A DNA stretch of 6,164 nt from a bacterium. Lineage in GTDB: Bacteria > Chloroflexota > Dehalococcoidia > Tepidiformales > Tepidiformaceae. Positions 1 to 4,799 of this stretch are shown here, piece after piece. The position numbers and the translations under genes are program-made. Position 1 is the first letter of the stretch, and every line of letters begins with the position of its first letter. The DNA is taken from contig CAMAUF010000146.1 in NCBI GenBank assembly GCA_945861295.1, forward strand, positions 1 to 6,164, given 5' to 3'. The notes beneath the pieces were generated by a model. The model had not been told where the DNA came from, made no database searches, and saw nothing but the letters and a program-made list of their open reading frames with translations.

Positions 1-179
1 CCGCGCGCGCGCTCTTCGGGCGCGTTATCGATCGAATCGAACGCCCGGAAGCTCGCCTGCCCGCGGATGGCTAGGACCTTGGTGATCGCCGCCGTCAGCG
101 TCGTCTTGCCATGGTCCACGTGCCCAATCGTGCCCACATTCACGTGGGGCTTGTTCCGTTCAAATTTCGCCTTCGCCAT
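1..179 (-). CDS. tuf: Elongation factor Tu, N-terminal part (runs off the left edge)
   Basis: EF-Tu is the cytosolic GTPase that delivers aminoacyl-tRNA to the ribosome. The 59 visible codons read MAKAKFERNKPHVNVGTIGH and onward. The G1/P-loop GHVDHGKT lies at residues 19-26, followed by TTLTAAITKVLA and then DNAPEERAR at 51-59, which leads into the switch I region of the family. About 340 residues of a normal 395-400 residue EF-Tu lie outside the window. The ATG at 179-177 is preceded by a GGAGGA ribosome binding site at 184-189, four bases away. The gene is the last member of a tRNA operon read leftward, the arrangement known from tufB in many bacteria. The identification is effectively certain from the P-loop and N-terminal signature. 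Confidence 0.97.
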   Translation of the reverse strand, partial: MAKAKFERNKPHVNVGTIGHVDHGKTTLTAAITKVLAIRGQASFRAFDSIDNAPEERAR

Positions 180-208
180 CTTGTCCTCCGGGCGCCTTGA
201 GTGTGGTG

Positions 209-226
209 ACGGCGGCAATCCGCCGT
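209..226 (-). other. Strong hairpin between tRNA-Thr(GGU) and the tuf ribosome binding site
   Basis: A perfect 7-bp inverted repeat (209-215 with 220-226) with a 4-nt loop lies 8 bases past the tRNA CCA end and about 20 bases before the tuf ribosome binding site. It has no U-tract, so it does not look like a terminator. It may cap the tuf mRNA after the tRNA is cut from the shared transcript; that role is inference. Confidence 0.5.
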
Positions 227-234
227 GAGTGGTC

Positions 235-310
235 TGGAGCCCTCATCCGGATTTGAACCGGAGACCTCGTTCTTACCAAGAACGCGCTCTACCAACTGAG
301 CTATGAGGGC
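235..310 (-). tRNA. thrT: tRNA-Thr (anticodon GGU)
   Basis: This is a full cloverleaf on the minus strand. The 7-bp acceptor stem GCCCTCA/TGAGGGC is perfect. The D arm has GCTC/GAGC, and the anticodon stem CGTTC/GAACG encloses the loop TTGGTAA, so the anticodon is GGT. The variable loop is AGGTC and the T arm is TCCGG-TTCAAAT-CCGGA. The body is 73 nt (238-310), discriminator base U, and the CCA end is encoded at 237-235. It reads ACC and, by wobble, ACU codons. It is the tRNA nearest tuf, matching the position of thrT in the classical tufB operon. Confidence 0.97.
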
Positions 311-402
311 GGCAGTGCGATTGTCAGCGTACCGCCGGCCGGGGATGCCGTCTCCTTCGGTACGGCGCCGCCTGGATGCATTGGCGGCGAGGGTAGAAGC
401 GT
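311..402 (-). other. Structured 92-nt spacer where tRNA-Gly usually sits
   Basis: In the classical thrU-tyrU-glyT-thrT-tufB order a tRNA-Gly lies between the Tyr and second Thr tRNAs. No cloverleaf, TTCGA T-loop or TCC anticodon arm can be found here on either strand. The spacer holds two perfect 7-bp inverted repeats instead: 328-334 with 358-364 (23-nt loop, itself containing CCGGCCGG), and 366-372 with 383-389 (10-nt loop). Neither is followed by a U-tract. They could be processing sites or remnants of a decayed gene; neither can be shown from this sequence alone. Confidence 0.5.
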
Positions 403-490
403 TGGTGGATGGGGAGGGGTTCGAACCCCCGAAGCGCGTTCGCGCGACAGATTTACAGTCTGTTGCCATTAACCACTCGGCCACCCATCC
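403..490 (-). tRNA. tyrU: tRNA-Tyr (anticodon GUA)
   Basis: This is a class II tRNA with a long variable arm. The acceptor stem GGATGGG/CCCATCC is perfect over 7 bp. The anticodon stem ACAGA/TCTGT encloses CTGTAAA, giving anticodon GTA. The variable arm around 430-442 folds on CGCG/CGCG, and the T loop is TTCGAAC with one G-U pair in its stem. The body is 85 nt (406-490), discriminator A, with CCA encoded at 405-403. The long arm and GTA anticodon make tyrosine secure. Confidence 0.97.
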
Positions 491-509
491 ACGGGTGCAT
501 GTGCCGGCT

Positions 510-584
510 TGGAGCCCAGAAGGGGAATCGAACCCCTAACCTACCGATTACAAATCGGTTGCGCTACCGTTGCGCCATCTGGGC
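510..584 (-). tRNA. thrU: tRNA-Thr (anticodon UGU)
   Basis: This is a full cloverleaf of 72 nt (513-584) plus an encoded CCA at 512-510. The acceptor stem is GCCCAGA/TCTGGGC, the D stem GCGC/GCGC, and the anticodon stem ACCGA/TCGGT around TTTGTAA, giving anticodon TGT. The T arm is AGGGG-TTCGATT-CCCCT. The discriminator is U, as in the other Thr tRNA of the cluster. It reads ACA and probably ACG codons. It is the first gene of the tRNA-tuf transcript. Confidence 0.97.
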
Positions 585-595
585 TCGATTGTCCC

Positions 596-635
596 GTTGG
601 ACGCCGCCAACACAAAAACGATCCGCCGGAGCGGA
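596..635 (-). other. Leader of the tRNA-tuf transcript with two small hairpins and a T5 run
   Basis: Between the predicted start of transcription (near 639) and the first tRNA (584), the minus strand holds a 5-bp hairpin (622-626 with 631-635, tetraloop). Three bases later comes a run of five T (618-614), and then a second 5-bp hairpin (596-600 with 607-611). The first element has the shape of a weak intrinsic terminator. It may end readthrough from upstream, attenuate the operon, or simply be a processed leader. Confidence 0.35.
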
Positions 636-645
636 CCACCTGTCC

Positions 646-674
646 AGTATGCGGCCCCAACCCGGCCTCCGCAA
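646..674 (-). promoter_or_regulatory. Candidate promoter of the tRNA-tuf operon
   Basis: A sigma70-type candidate reads TTGCGG (674-669), 17 bases, then CATACT (651-646) on the minus strand. The -10 matches consensus at 4 of 6 bases and the -35 at 3 of 6, with ideal spacing. Transcription would begin near 639, about 55 bases before tRNA-Thr(UGU). A second, weaker candidate (TTGTGT, 16 bases, GACAAT) would start inside the tRNA and is less likely. Confidence 0.45.
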
Positions 675-700
675 GCGGGATTTGGGTGACGGCGCCGGCG

Positions 701-894
701 AGGTCGTCTAAAAGCGCGCTCGTTGATCGACTTGAGATAGTGCGACCTCCGTCGGCGTGAGCCTCGGTTGGCGTGGCGCCCGAGAGTGCCGGCGCAATCA
801 TGTCCGTGTGGATAGCCCTCTCGGCCATGACCGCCTGAGCATGGAGGCTGAGCCGATACTTCACTGACTCGGTTTCTGGCCCGCCAGCCGCCAT
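701..894 (-). pseudogene. Frameshifted relic of a DUF4258-like small protein
   Basis: One frame reads VKYRLSLHAQAVMAERAIHT from a GTG at 864, then about 22 more residues ending TEAHADGG. The pattern of a His-Ala helix followed by an E-R-x-I segment is what DUF4258 proteins begin with. Right after this (about 742 downward) the recognisable continuation, HYLKSINERAFR, is in another frame of the same strand, and the usual core strand and final segment are missing. DUF4258 proteins are 80-110 residues and are thought to be RelE/BrnT-like toxins or relatives. The open frame continues over the tRNA promoter and into tRNA-Thr, which argues against it being functional in that form. An ATG at 894 overlaps the racemase stop as TAATG, so the gene may once have been coupled to it. 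The family call is from memory. Confidence 0.42.
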
Positions 895-2069
895 TAGCCC
901 ACCGCGCCGCTGGTCCGCAGCTCCGCGATCCGCGTGTCGCTCAGGCCGAGCGTGCGCAGCACCTCGTCCGTGTGCTGGCCGAGCGTTGGCGCGCCCTTCG
1001 TCGGCTTGCCGGGCGTGTCGCTCAGCTTCGGCCCGACGCCGATCTGCTTCACCTTGCCGATGGCGGTGTCGACTTCGACGACCATGCCGCGTGCCAGGTT
1101 GTGCGCGTTCGTGACGACGTTCTCTTGTTCGAGCACGACCGCCGCGCAGATGTCGCGCTCAGACATGATCGCCATCCACTCATCGGCCGTCTTGGTGCGC
1201 ATCACCGCCGCGACCTTGACTTTGAATTCGGGCCAGCGCGTTTGGTCGTGCTGATGGCCGGCGATCTCGGGCAGGACGAGGACTTCGCAGAGGGCGGCGT
1301 AGAAGTGCGGCTCGATGCTGCCGAGCGAGAACCAGCGGCCGTCCTTCGTTTCGTACACGCCATAAAAGTGAGATGCGCCGTTGAGGACCATGCCGCCGGG
1401 CCGGATCGTGCTGCCGTTGGCGAAGAAGCCGGTGAACGCCGAGGTCATGAGCGAAAGGACGCCATCACTCATGCCCATGTCCACGTCCTGACCGCGGCCG
1501 GTGCGCTCCCGCGCGAGCAGAGCGACGCAGATCGCGAAGGCGCCCATCAACCCGCCGCCCGCGAAGTCGGCGACGAGGTTGATCGGGATGGCCGGCGGCT
1601 GGCCCGCGTTGCCCGTCACGCCGAGCGCGCCGCCCGTCGCGATGTAGTTGATGTCGTGGCCGACCAGGTTCGAATATGGCCCCGTCTGGCCGAAACCGGA
1701 GATCGAGCAGCCGATAATGCGCGGGTTGATCGCGGCCAGGGTCGCGTAGTCCACGCCGAGCCGCTTAACGACGCCCGGCCGGAAGCCTTCGATGACGACA
1801 TCGGCGCCCTTGACGAGGTCGTAGAAGACCTGCTTCGCGGCCGGATCTTTGAGGTTTAAGGCGATCGAGCGCTTGCCGCGGCTGAGGGCGTTGTAGGCGG
1901 CGGCGCGCGCGTCGGCGTTGCGTGCCGCCCCGAGCTTGGCGTTCGTCCCCGGCGCTGCTTCGACGAGCAGCACGTCGGCGCCGAAATCTGCCAGGAGCAT
2001 CGAACAGTACGGCCCAGGCGCGAGCCGGGAGAGGTCGAGGATTTTGATGCCGTCGAGGGCCATGACCAT
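894..2069 (-). CDS. Alpha-methylacyl-CoA racemase-type CoA-transferase (CaiB/BaiF, class III)
   Basis: The protein is 391 residues. It opens with LDGIKILDLSRLAPGPYCSM, the N-terminal signature of the CaiB/BaiF superfamily, and continues LADFGADVLLVE and VVIEGFRPGVVKRLG. His138 in GHDINY, Asp168 in NLVADF and Glu253 in SIEPHFY align with the catalytic His126, Asp156 and Glu241 of mycobacterial MCR, with identical spacing of 30 and 85 residues. The racemase subgroup is therefore more likely than a formyl- or carnitine-CoA transferase. Known members interconvert the 2R and 2S forms of 2-methyl-branched acyl-CoAs in branched-chain lipid breakdown; the substrate here is unknown. The start is ATG 2069, with GGAG seven bases upstream. 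An in-frame extension to 2237 runs into the divergent toxin gene and lacks family similarity. No other lipid gene is in the window. It ends in TAA overlapping an ATG of the DUF4258-like relic. Confidence 0.9.
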   Translation of the reverse strand: MVMALDGIKILDLSRLAPGPYCSMLLADFGADVLLVEAAPGTNAKLGAARNADARAAAYNALSRGKRSIALNLKDPAAKQVFYDLVKGADVVIEGFRPGVVKRLGVDYATLAAINPRIIGCSISGFGQTGPYSNLVGHDINYIATGGALGVTGNAGQPPAIPINLVADFAGGGLMGAFAICVALLARERTGRGQDVDMGMSDGVLSLMTSAFTGFFANGSTIRPGGMVLNGASHFYGVYETKDGRWFSLGSIEPHFYAALCEVLVLPEIAGHQHDQTRWPEFKVKVAAVMRTKTADEWMAIMSERDICAAVVLEQENVVTNAHNLARGMVVEVDTAIGKVKQIGVGPKLSDTPGKPTKGAPTLGQHTDEVLRTLGLSDTRIAELRTSGAVG

Positions 2070-2076
2070 GGGGTGT

Positions 2077-2080
2077 CTCC
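2077..2080 (-). promoter_or_regulatory. Ribosome binding site deciding the racemase start
   Basis: GGAG on the minus strand, seven bases before ATG 2069. It supports that start over the upstream in-frame ATG at 2237 and over the ATG two codons downstream. Confidence 0.65.
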
Positions 2081-2100
2081 GAAGGTGGTAGTGGCGCGCA

Positions 2101-2109
2101 AGCATACCA
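2101..2109 (-). promoter_or_regulatory. Candidate extended -10 promoter of the racemase gene
   Basis: The minus strand reads TGG then TATGCT, an extended -10 element (TGn) with 4 of 6 bases matching TATAAT. No good -35 is seen 16-18 bases upstream, as is common for extended -10 promoters. Transcription would start near 2094, giving a leader of about 25 bases that contains the GGAG site. Confidence 0.45.
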
Positions 2110-2129
2110 GCGCCCCGCCGACAGGCACG

Positions 2130-2147
2130 CGCCTCGAACGTGAGGCG
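2130..2147. promoter_or_regulatory. Inverted repeat upstream of the toxin gene, candidate operator
   Basis: CGCCTC-gaacgt-GAGGCG is a perfect 6-bp inverted repeat around a 6-base centre, ending 15 bases before the toxin ATG. Ribbon-helix-helix antitoxins usually repress their own operon by binding such repeats. It also lies just upstream of the racemase -10 element, so a bound protein could affect both divergent genes. The operator role is inferred from position and symmetry only. Confidence 0.4.
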
Positions 2148-2162
2148 AAAGGATTTCGTATC

Positions 2163-2465
2163 ATGCGTCGCGTGCCTGAGCCGGTGATTGAGGATTTGGT
2201 CTGGGACGACGAAAACGACGAGCACCTGCTGCGCCACGGTGTGCGTTCTCGTGACTTGCTCGCCATCCTTGAGAGTACGTTCGTCGTCCTCCGCAATAAG
2301 CGAGGTCAGCGCGGCCCGTACAAGTTAGTCGGGCGGTCGGGCAACGGGAGCCTCGTATGCCTTATCATCGAACCAGTCTCGGGCGATCCCAAGCGGTGGC
2401 GCCCGGTTACGGGCTGGCCAGCATCAAGGGGAGAGGGCACCGCCGCCCGTCGTCAAGGAGTGTAA
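2163..2465 (+). CDS. BrnT-like toxin, first gene of a toxin-antitoxin-like pair
   Basis: The predicted protein has 100 residues. Residues 12-27 read LVWDDENDEHLLRHGV, matching the BrnT pattern of Trp-Asp, an acidic/Asn stretch, then a His-Gly-Val. A strand-rich middle follows (VVLRNKRG at 41-48, LVCLIIEP at 64-71), then an Arg/Trp-rich end, RWRPVTGW at 78-85, where BrnT has its RIISAR-like strand. BrnT proteins are RelE-fold ribonucleases of about 90 residues that cut mRNA. The canonical K/HGVsF stretch and the catalytic C-terminal residues are only partly conserved, so activity is uncertain. The chosen ATG 2163 has AAAGGA nine bases upstream; an in-frame ATG at 2073 would add 30 residues with no family similarity and would cross the inverted repeat. 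TAA at 2463 is followed two bases later by the antitoxin ATG. Confidence 0.68.
   Translation: MRRVPEPVIEDLVWDDENDEHLLRHGVRSRDLLAILESTFVVLRNKRGQRGPYKLVGRSGNGSLVCLIIEPVSGDPKRWRPVTGWPASRGEGTAARRQGV
2455..2460 (+). promoter_or_regulatory. Ribosome binding site of the antitoxin gene
   Basis: AAGGAG seven bases before ATG 2468, inside the last codons of the toxin gene. It is clearly stronger than the toxin's own site, which would favour antitoxin excess, and it decides the start over an upstream in-frame ATG at 2357. Confidence 0.7.
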
Positions 2466-2467
2466 CT

Positions 2468-2710
2468 ATGGCAGAACAGGTCATCGAGGAGCCTTGGGCA
2501 GACTGCGAGTGGGAGGAGGAAGGGATTCTCATGGCGCCCGTCGTTGGATCTCGCTCGACTCGCATGGTGACCTTCTCGGTTGCCGAGATGCAGGTGGTCT
2601 ATGACGCCGCCGAGCGCGCCGGCGTGAGCACCTCCGCGTTCATCCGTCAGGCCGCCCTCGATCTCGCTCGCTCCCACGCGTCTTCCTCAGCGCCGGTTCC
2701 GGTCGCCTAA
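2468..2710 (+). CDS. Ribbon-helix-helix antitoxin-like protein
   Basis: The protein has 80 residues. An acidic N-terminal arm (residues 7-18 hold seven Glu or Asp) precedes a ribbon-helix-helix unit: strand TRMVTFSV at 31-38, helix 39-51 (EMQVVYDAAERAG), turn, and a second helix STSAFIRQAALDLARSH at 54-70. The S-x-S-x-F-I-R-x-A-A signature is typical of CopG, MobC and DUF1778 antitoxins. It would bind DNA as a dimer through the strand and bind the toxin with its flexible arm. Toxin-then-antitoxin order is that of brnTA rather than of most type II pairs. Compared with textbook BrnA, the DNA-binding domain is C-terminal and the acidic arm N-terminal. The partner assignment rests on adjacency and fold. 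The two genes lie two bases apart and surely share a transcript. Confidence 0.7.
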   Translation: MAEQVIEEPWADCEWEEEGILMAPVVGSRSTRMVTFSVAEMQVVYDAAERAGVSTSAFIRQAALDLARSHASSSAPVPVA

Positions 2711-2739
2711 CCGACGCCGCCGTTCACACTCCGGCCATC

Positions 2740-2748
2740 TGCTACCCT
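2740..2748 (+). promoter_or_regulatory. Possible extended -10 element of glyA
   Basis: TGC then TACCCT lies 29 bases before the glyA ATG; a start near 2755 would give a leader of about 20 bases including GGAG at 2767-2770. TTCACA at 2723-2728 is only 14 bases upstream, too close for a normal -35. glyA could instead be read through from the toxin-antitoxin operon, 66 bases upstream. Confidence 0.3.
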
Positions 2749-2776
2749 CCGAGGACACCCTCGCCTGGAGTCGTCT

Positions 2777-4027
2777 ATGTCCGCTCTCGAACGCACCGAC
2801 CCCGACGTCGCCGCGATCATCGCCGACGAACGCGTCCGCCAGGTGGAGACGCTCGAGATGATCGCCTCCGAGAACTACGCCTCGGCCGCCGTCCTCGAGG
2901 CGACTGGTTCGGTCTTCACCAACAAGTACGCCGAGGGGTATTCGGGCAAGCGCTACTACGCCGGCAACGTCCACAGCGACCGCGTCGAGACCCTCGCCAT
3001 CGACCGCGCCAAAGCACTCTTCGGGGTCGACCACGCCAACGTCCAGCCGACTTCGGGGGCCGAAGCAAACATGGCCGCCTATTTCGCCACGATCGAGCCC
3101 GGTGATACGGTCATGGGCCTCAGCCTCGACCAGGGCGGCCACCTCACGCACGGCAGCCCGGTGAACTTCAGCGGCCGCCTCTACACCATCGTGCCCTACA
3201 CCGTCGACCGCGAGACGGAGATGCTCGACATGGCCGCCATTCGCCGGCAGGCGCTCGAATGCCGGCCCAAGATCATCGTGGCGGGCTACACCGCCTACCC
3301 GCGTGCGATCGATTTCGCCGCTTTCGCGGAGGTCGCGGCAGCGTGCGGCGCGTTGCTGATGGTCGACATGTCGCACATCGCCGGGTTGGTCGCGGGCGGC
3401 GCGCACATGTCGCCCGCGCCGTACGCCGACATGATCACGTCGACGACCCACAAGACGCTGCGGGGGCCGCGTGGCGCCCTCATCCTCTCCAAGGCGGCCC
3501 TGGCGGAGGCGATCGACAAGGCCGTCTTCCCCGGCACGCAGGGCGGTCCTCACATGCACAGCATCGCCGCCAAGGCGGTCGCGTTCGGCGAAGCGCTGAC
3601 GCCCCAATTCCGCGCCTACGCCCACAAAGTCGTGGAAAACGCCGCCACGCTCGCCGACGCGCTGATGGCGGGCGGACTGCGGCTGGTCTCCGGCGGTACC
3701 GACAACCACCTGATCCTCGCGGACTGCAATGCAGTCGGGATCAGCGGGCTCAAGGCCCAAAACGCGCTCCAAGGCGCTGGGATCATCACCAATAAGAACA
3801 CGATCCCGAACGACACACGCTCGCCGTTCGTCGGCAGCGGCCTCCGTCTTGGCAGCGCCGCGCTGACCTCGCGGGCGATGGGCGGCGACGAAATGCGCCG
3901 CGTCGCCGCCTGGATCGTCCGCGTCCTCAAAGACCCGGACGGCGACGGCGTCCGCGAGACGGTGCGCCAGGAAGTGGCGGAGTTCGCGCGCGCCTATCCC
4001 GTGCCGGGCATCACCGACGCGGTGTGA
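2777..4027 (+). CDS. glyA: Serine hydroxymethyltransferase
   Basis: This is the PLP enzyme that converts serine and tetrahydrofolate to glycine and 5,10-methylene-tetrahydrofolate, the main source of one-carbon units. The 416 residues equal the usual bacterial length. The N-terminal LEMIASENYAS is at 26-36, then NKYAEGYSGKRYYAG at 49-63 with Glu53 and Tyr61. GGHLTHG at 120-126 holds the cofactor-stacking His122. Asp197 and His200 are in MVDMSH, and the Schiff-base Lys226 is in TSTTHK. Arg357 in GSGLRLGS binds the substrate carboxylate. All key residues are present. The motif usually reading TPAxTxRG is here SAALTSRAMG; the Ala in place of Pro is common, the last Ala in place of Gly less so. 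ATG 2777 has GGAG six bases upstream. It faces the CvpA genes convergently. Confidence 0.98.
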   Translation: MSALERTDPDVAAIIADERVRQVETLEMIASENYASAAVLEATGSVFTNKYAEGYSGKRYYAGNVHSDRVETLAIDRAKALFGVDHANVQPTSGAEANMAAYFATIEPGDTVMGLSLDQGGHLTHGSPVNFSGRLYTIVPYTVDRETEMLDMAAIRRQALECRPKIIVAGYTAYPRAIDFAAFAEVAAACGALLMVDMSHIAGLVAGGAHMSPAPYADMITSTTHKTLRGPRGALILSKAALAEAIDKAVFPGTQGGPHMHSIAAKAVAFGEALTPQFRAYAHKVVENAATLADALMAGGLRLVSGGTDNHLILADCNAVGISGLKAQNALQGAGIITNKNTIPNDTRSPFVGSGLRLGSAALTSRAMGGDEMRRVAAWIVRVLKDPDGDGVRETVRQEVAEFARAYPVPGITDAV

Positions 4028-4054
4028 CTGCGGACGTTGGCAGCCATACCGCGT

Positions 4055-4069
4055 CGCGGATAAGCCGCG
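4055..4069. terminator. Possible weak terminator hairpin after glyA
   Basis: CGCGG-ataag-CCGCG forms a 5-bp GC stem 28 bases past the glyA stop, in the 103-base gap between the convergent glyA and CvpA genes. There is no T-run on either strand, so it is at best a weak or factor-dependent stop. Nothing else is visible in this gap. Confidence 0.22.
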
Positions 4070-4130
4070 CCGGCGCCGACCCTGACGCCCCTCATCCTGC
4101 GTGGCGTGCGCCTCGTCCCCCCGGCGCCGC

Positions 4131-4673
4131 TCAGAAGCCTCCGCGGTTGAGCTTGCCGTTGACGCTCCCCGCTGGATCGAGGAACTGGTCGGCCTTGTCC
4201 TCGTACTCGGCGGGCAGGATGGCAAGCAACGCGGGCGCGTAGCTCAGGAGACGGACCGCGACCGGCGATGCCTCGATTTCTCGCTGGATTTTCTTGTTGG
4301 GATACACCGTCAGCACGAGCAGCAGCACTTGGCAGACGATCGTCGCCTTCGCGAGGCCGAACGCTAGGCCGGCCAGGCGGTCCATTTGGCTGAGGTCCAG
4401 CCTCCTGACGAACGAACGCAGCGGTTGCGAGATGGTCTGCCCGAGGATCACGACTCCCGCCCAGATGACTATGAACGAGATGAAGTTCGCCCGTCTCAGG
4501 TCATGAACCAGCGGTTCGAGCGCGGGCGCGAGGTCGTCGTAAAGGACTGCGGCGATGGGGGTCGCCACGGCGATCGCGCAGAACGAAACCATCTCCCGAA
4601 CAAAGCCGTTGGTGAAGCCCCGCAAGGCCAGCAAAGCGATGAAGCCCAGAAGCGCAATCGAAAGCCCGTTCAT
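4131..4673 (-). CDS. CvpA-family inner membrane protein, copy 1
   Basis: The protein has 180 residues, within the CvpA family range of 160-200. About four membrane segments can be seen, near 4-20, 28-45, 62-80 and 100-122. The charged stretch GFVREMVSF at 23-31 after the first segment is the family hallmark. The C-terminal third, including ASPVAVRLLSYAPALLAILP, is soluble or peripheral. CvpA was named for colicin V production in E. coli, and members have been linked to envelope stress, bile tolerance and purF co-expression; the molecular activity is unknown. purF is not seen here. ATG 4673 is preceded by GGGAGG four bases away; a further in-frame ATG at 4718 would add 15 non-matching residues. 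It follows copy 2 on the same strand after 126 bases and shares about 91 of 178 residues with it (ungapped hand count). It is the copy with the more divergent C-terminus. Confidence 0.85.
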   Translation of the reverse strand: MNGLSIALLGFIALLALRGFTNGFVREMVSFCAIAVATPIAAVLYDDLAPALEPLVHDLRRANFISFIVIWAGVVILGQTISQPLRSFVRRLDLSQMDRLAGLAFGLAKATIVCQVLLLVLTVYPNKKIQREIEASPVAVRLLSYAPALLAILPAEYEDKADQFLDPAGSVNGKLNRGGF

Positions 4674-4677
4674 GACG

Positions 4678-4683
4678 CCTCCC
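4678..4683 (-). promoter_or_regulatory. Ribosome binding site deciding the start of CvpA copy 1
   Basis: GGGAGG on the minus strand, four bases before ATG 4673. It favours this start, which also aligns with the start of copy 2 (MN-LSI), over the in-frame ATG at 4718. Confidence 0.65.
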
Positions 4684-4706
4684 TCATGCAGATTCGGCGG
4701 GCCGGA

Positions 4707-4722
4707 GGGGTTCCTCAACCCC
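4707..4722. other. Hairpin between the two CvpA genes
   Basis: GGGGTT-CCTC-AACCCC is a perfect 6-bp stem with a 4-base loop, 24 bases before the ribosome binding site of copy 1. There is no U-tract. A second, bulged hairpin (4769-4786, built on two GATC blocks) lies 14 bases past the copy 2 stop. They may separate or adjust expression of the two copies. No convincing promoter was found in the 126-base gap, so one transcript for both genes is possible. Confidence 0.35.
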
Positions 4723-4799
4723 GGGTAGGATTCGGCGCCTTGGCCTCGCTTTTGCCGGTCGACAGGGCGCAGATCCCGGATCCTGCCGCGCTTACCGGC

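Noticed and set aside
311..402. Hidden or degenerate tRNA-Gly
   Set aside because: No acceptor pair, T-loop TTCGA or TCC anticodon arm can be assembled on either strand; only two hairpins are present.
140..760. Several open frames of 78-114 codons across the tRNA cluster
   Set aside because: They run through folded tRNA genes on one strand or the other and contain tRNA-derived peptides only.
972..1859. A 295-codon open frame on the plus strand across the racemase gene
   Set aside because: It is antisense to a clear CoA-transferase and reads as an Arg/Asp/Ala/Val-rich low-complexity product, the usual mirror of a GC-rich gene.
2073..2162. N-terminal extension of the toxin by 30 residues
   Set aside because: It would cross the inverted repeat and start only a few bases from the racemase start; the family motif begins right after ATG 2163, which has AAAGGA upstream.
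2070..2237. N-terminal extension of the racemase to ATG 2237
   Set aside because: The extra 56 residues do not match the family, overlap the divergent toxin gene and have no advantage in ribosome binding site over ATG 2069.
2711..2776. Glycine riboswitch or other leader upstream of glyA
   Set aside because: The gap is only 66 bases and shows none of the conserved aptamer elements; only a weak promoter candidate and a ribosome binding site are seen.
2687..4225. A 512-codon open frame on the minus strand across glyA
   Set aside because: It is antisense to glyA, whose catalytic residues are all in place. The product has no recognisable domain and is rich in Arg, Gly and Asp.
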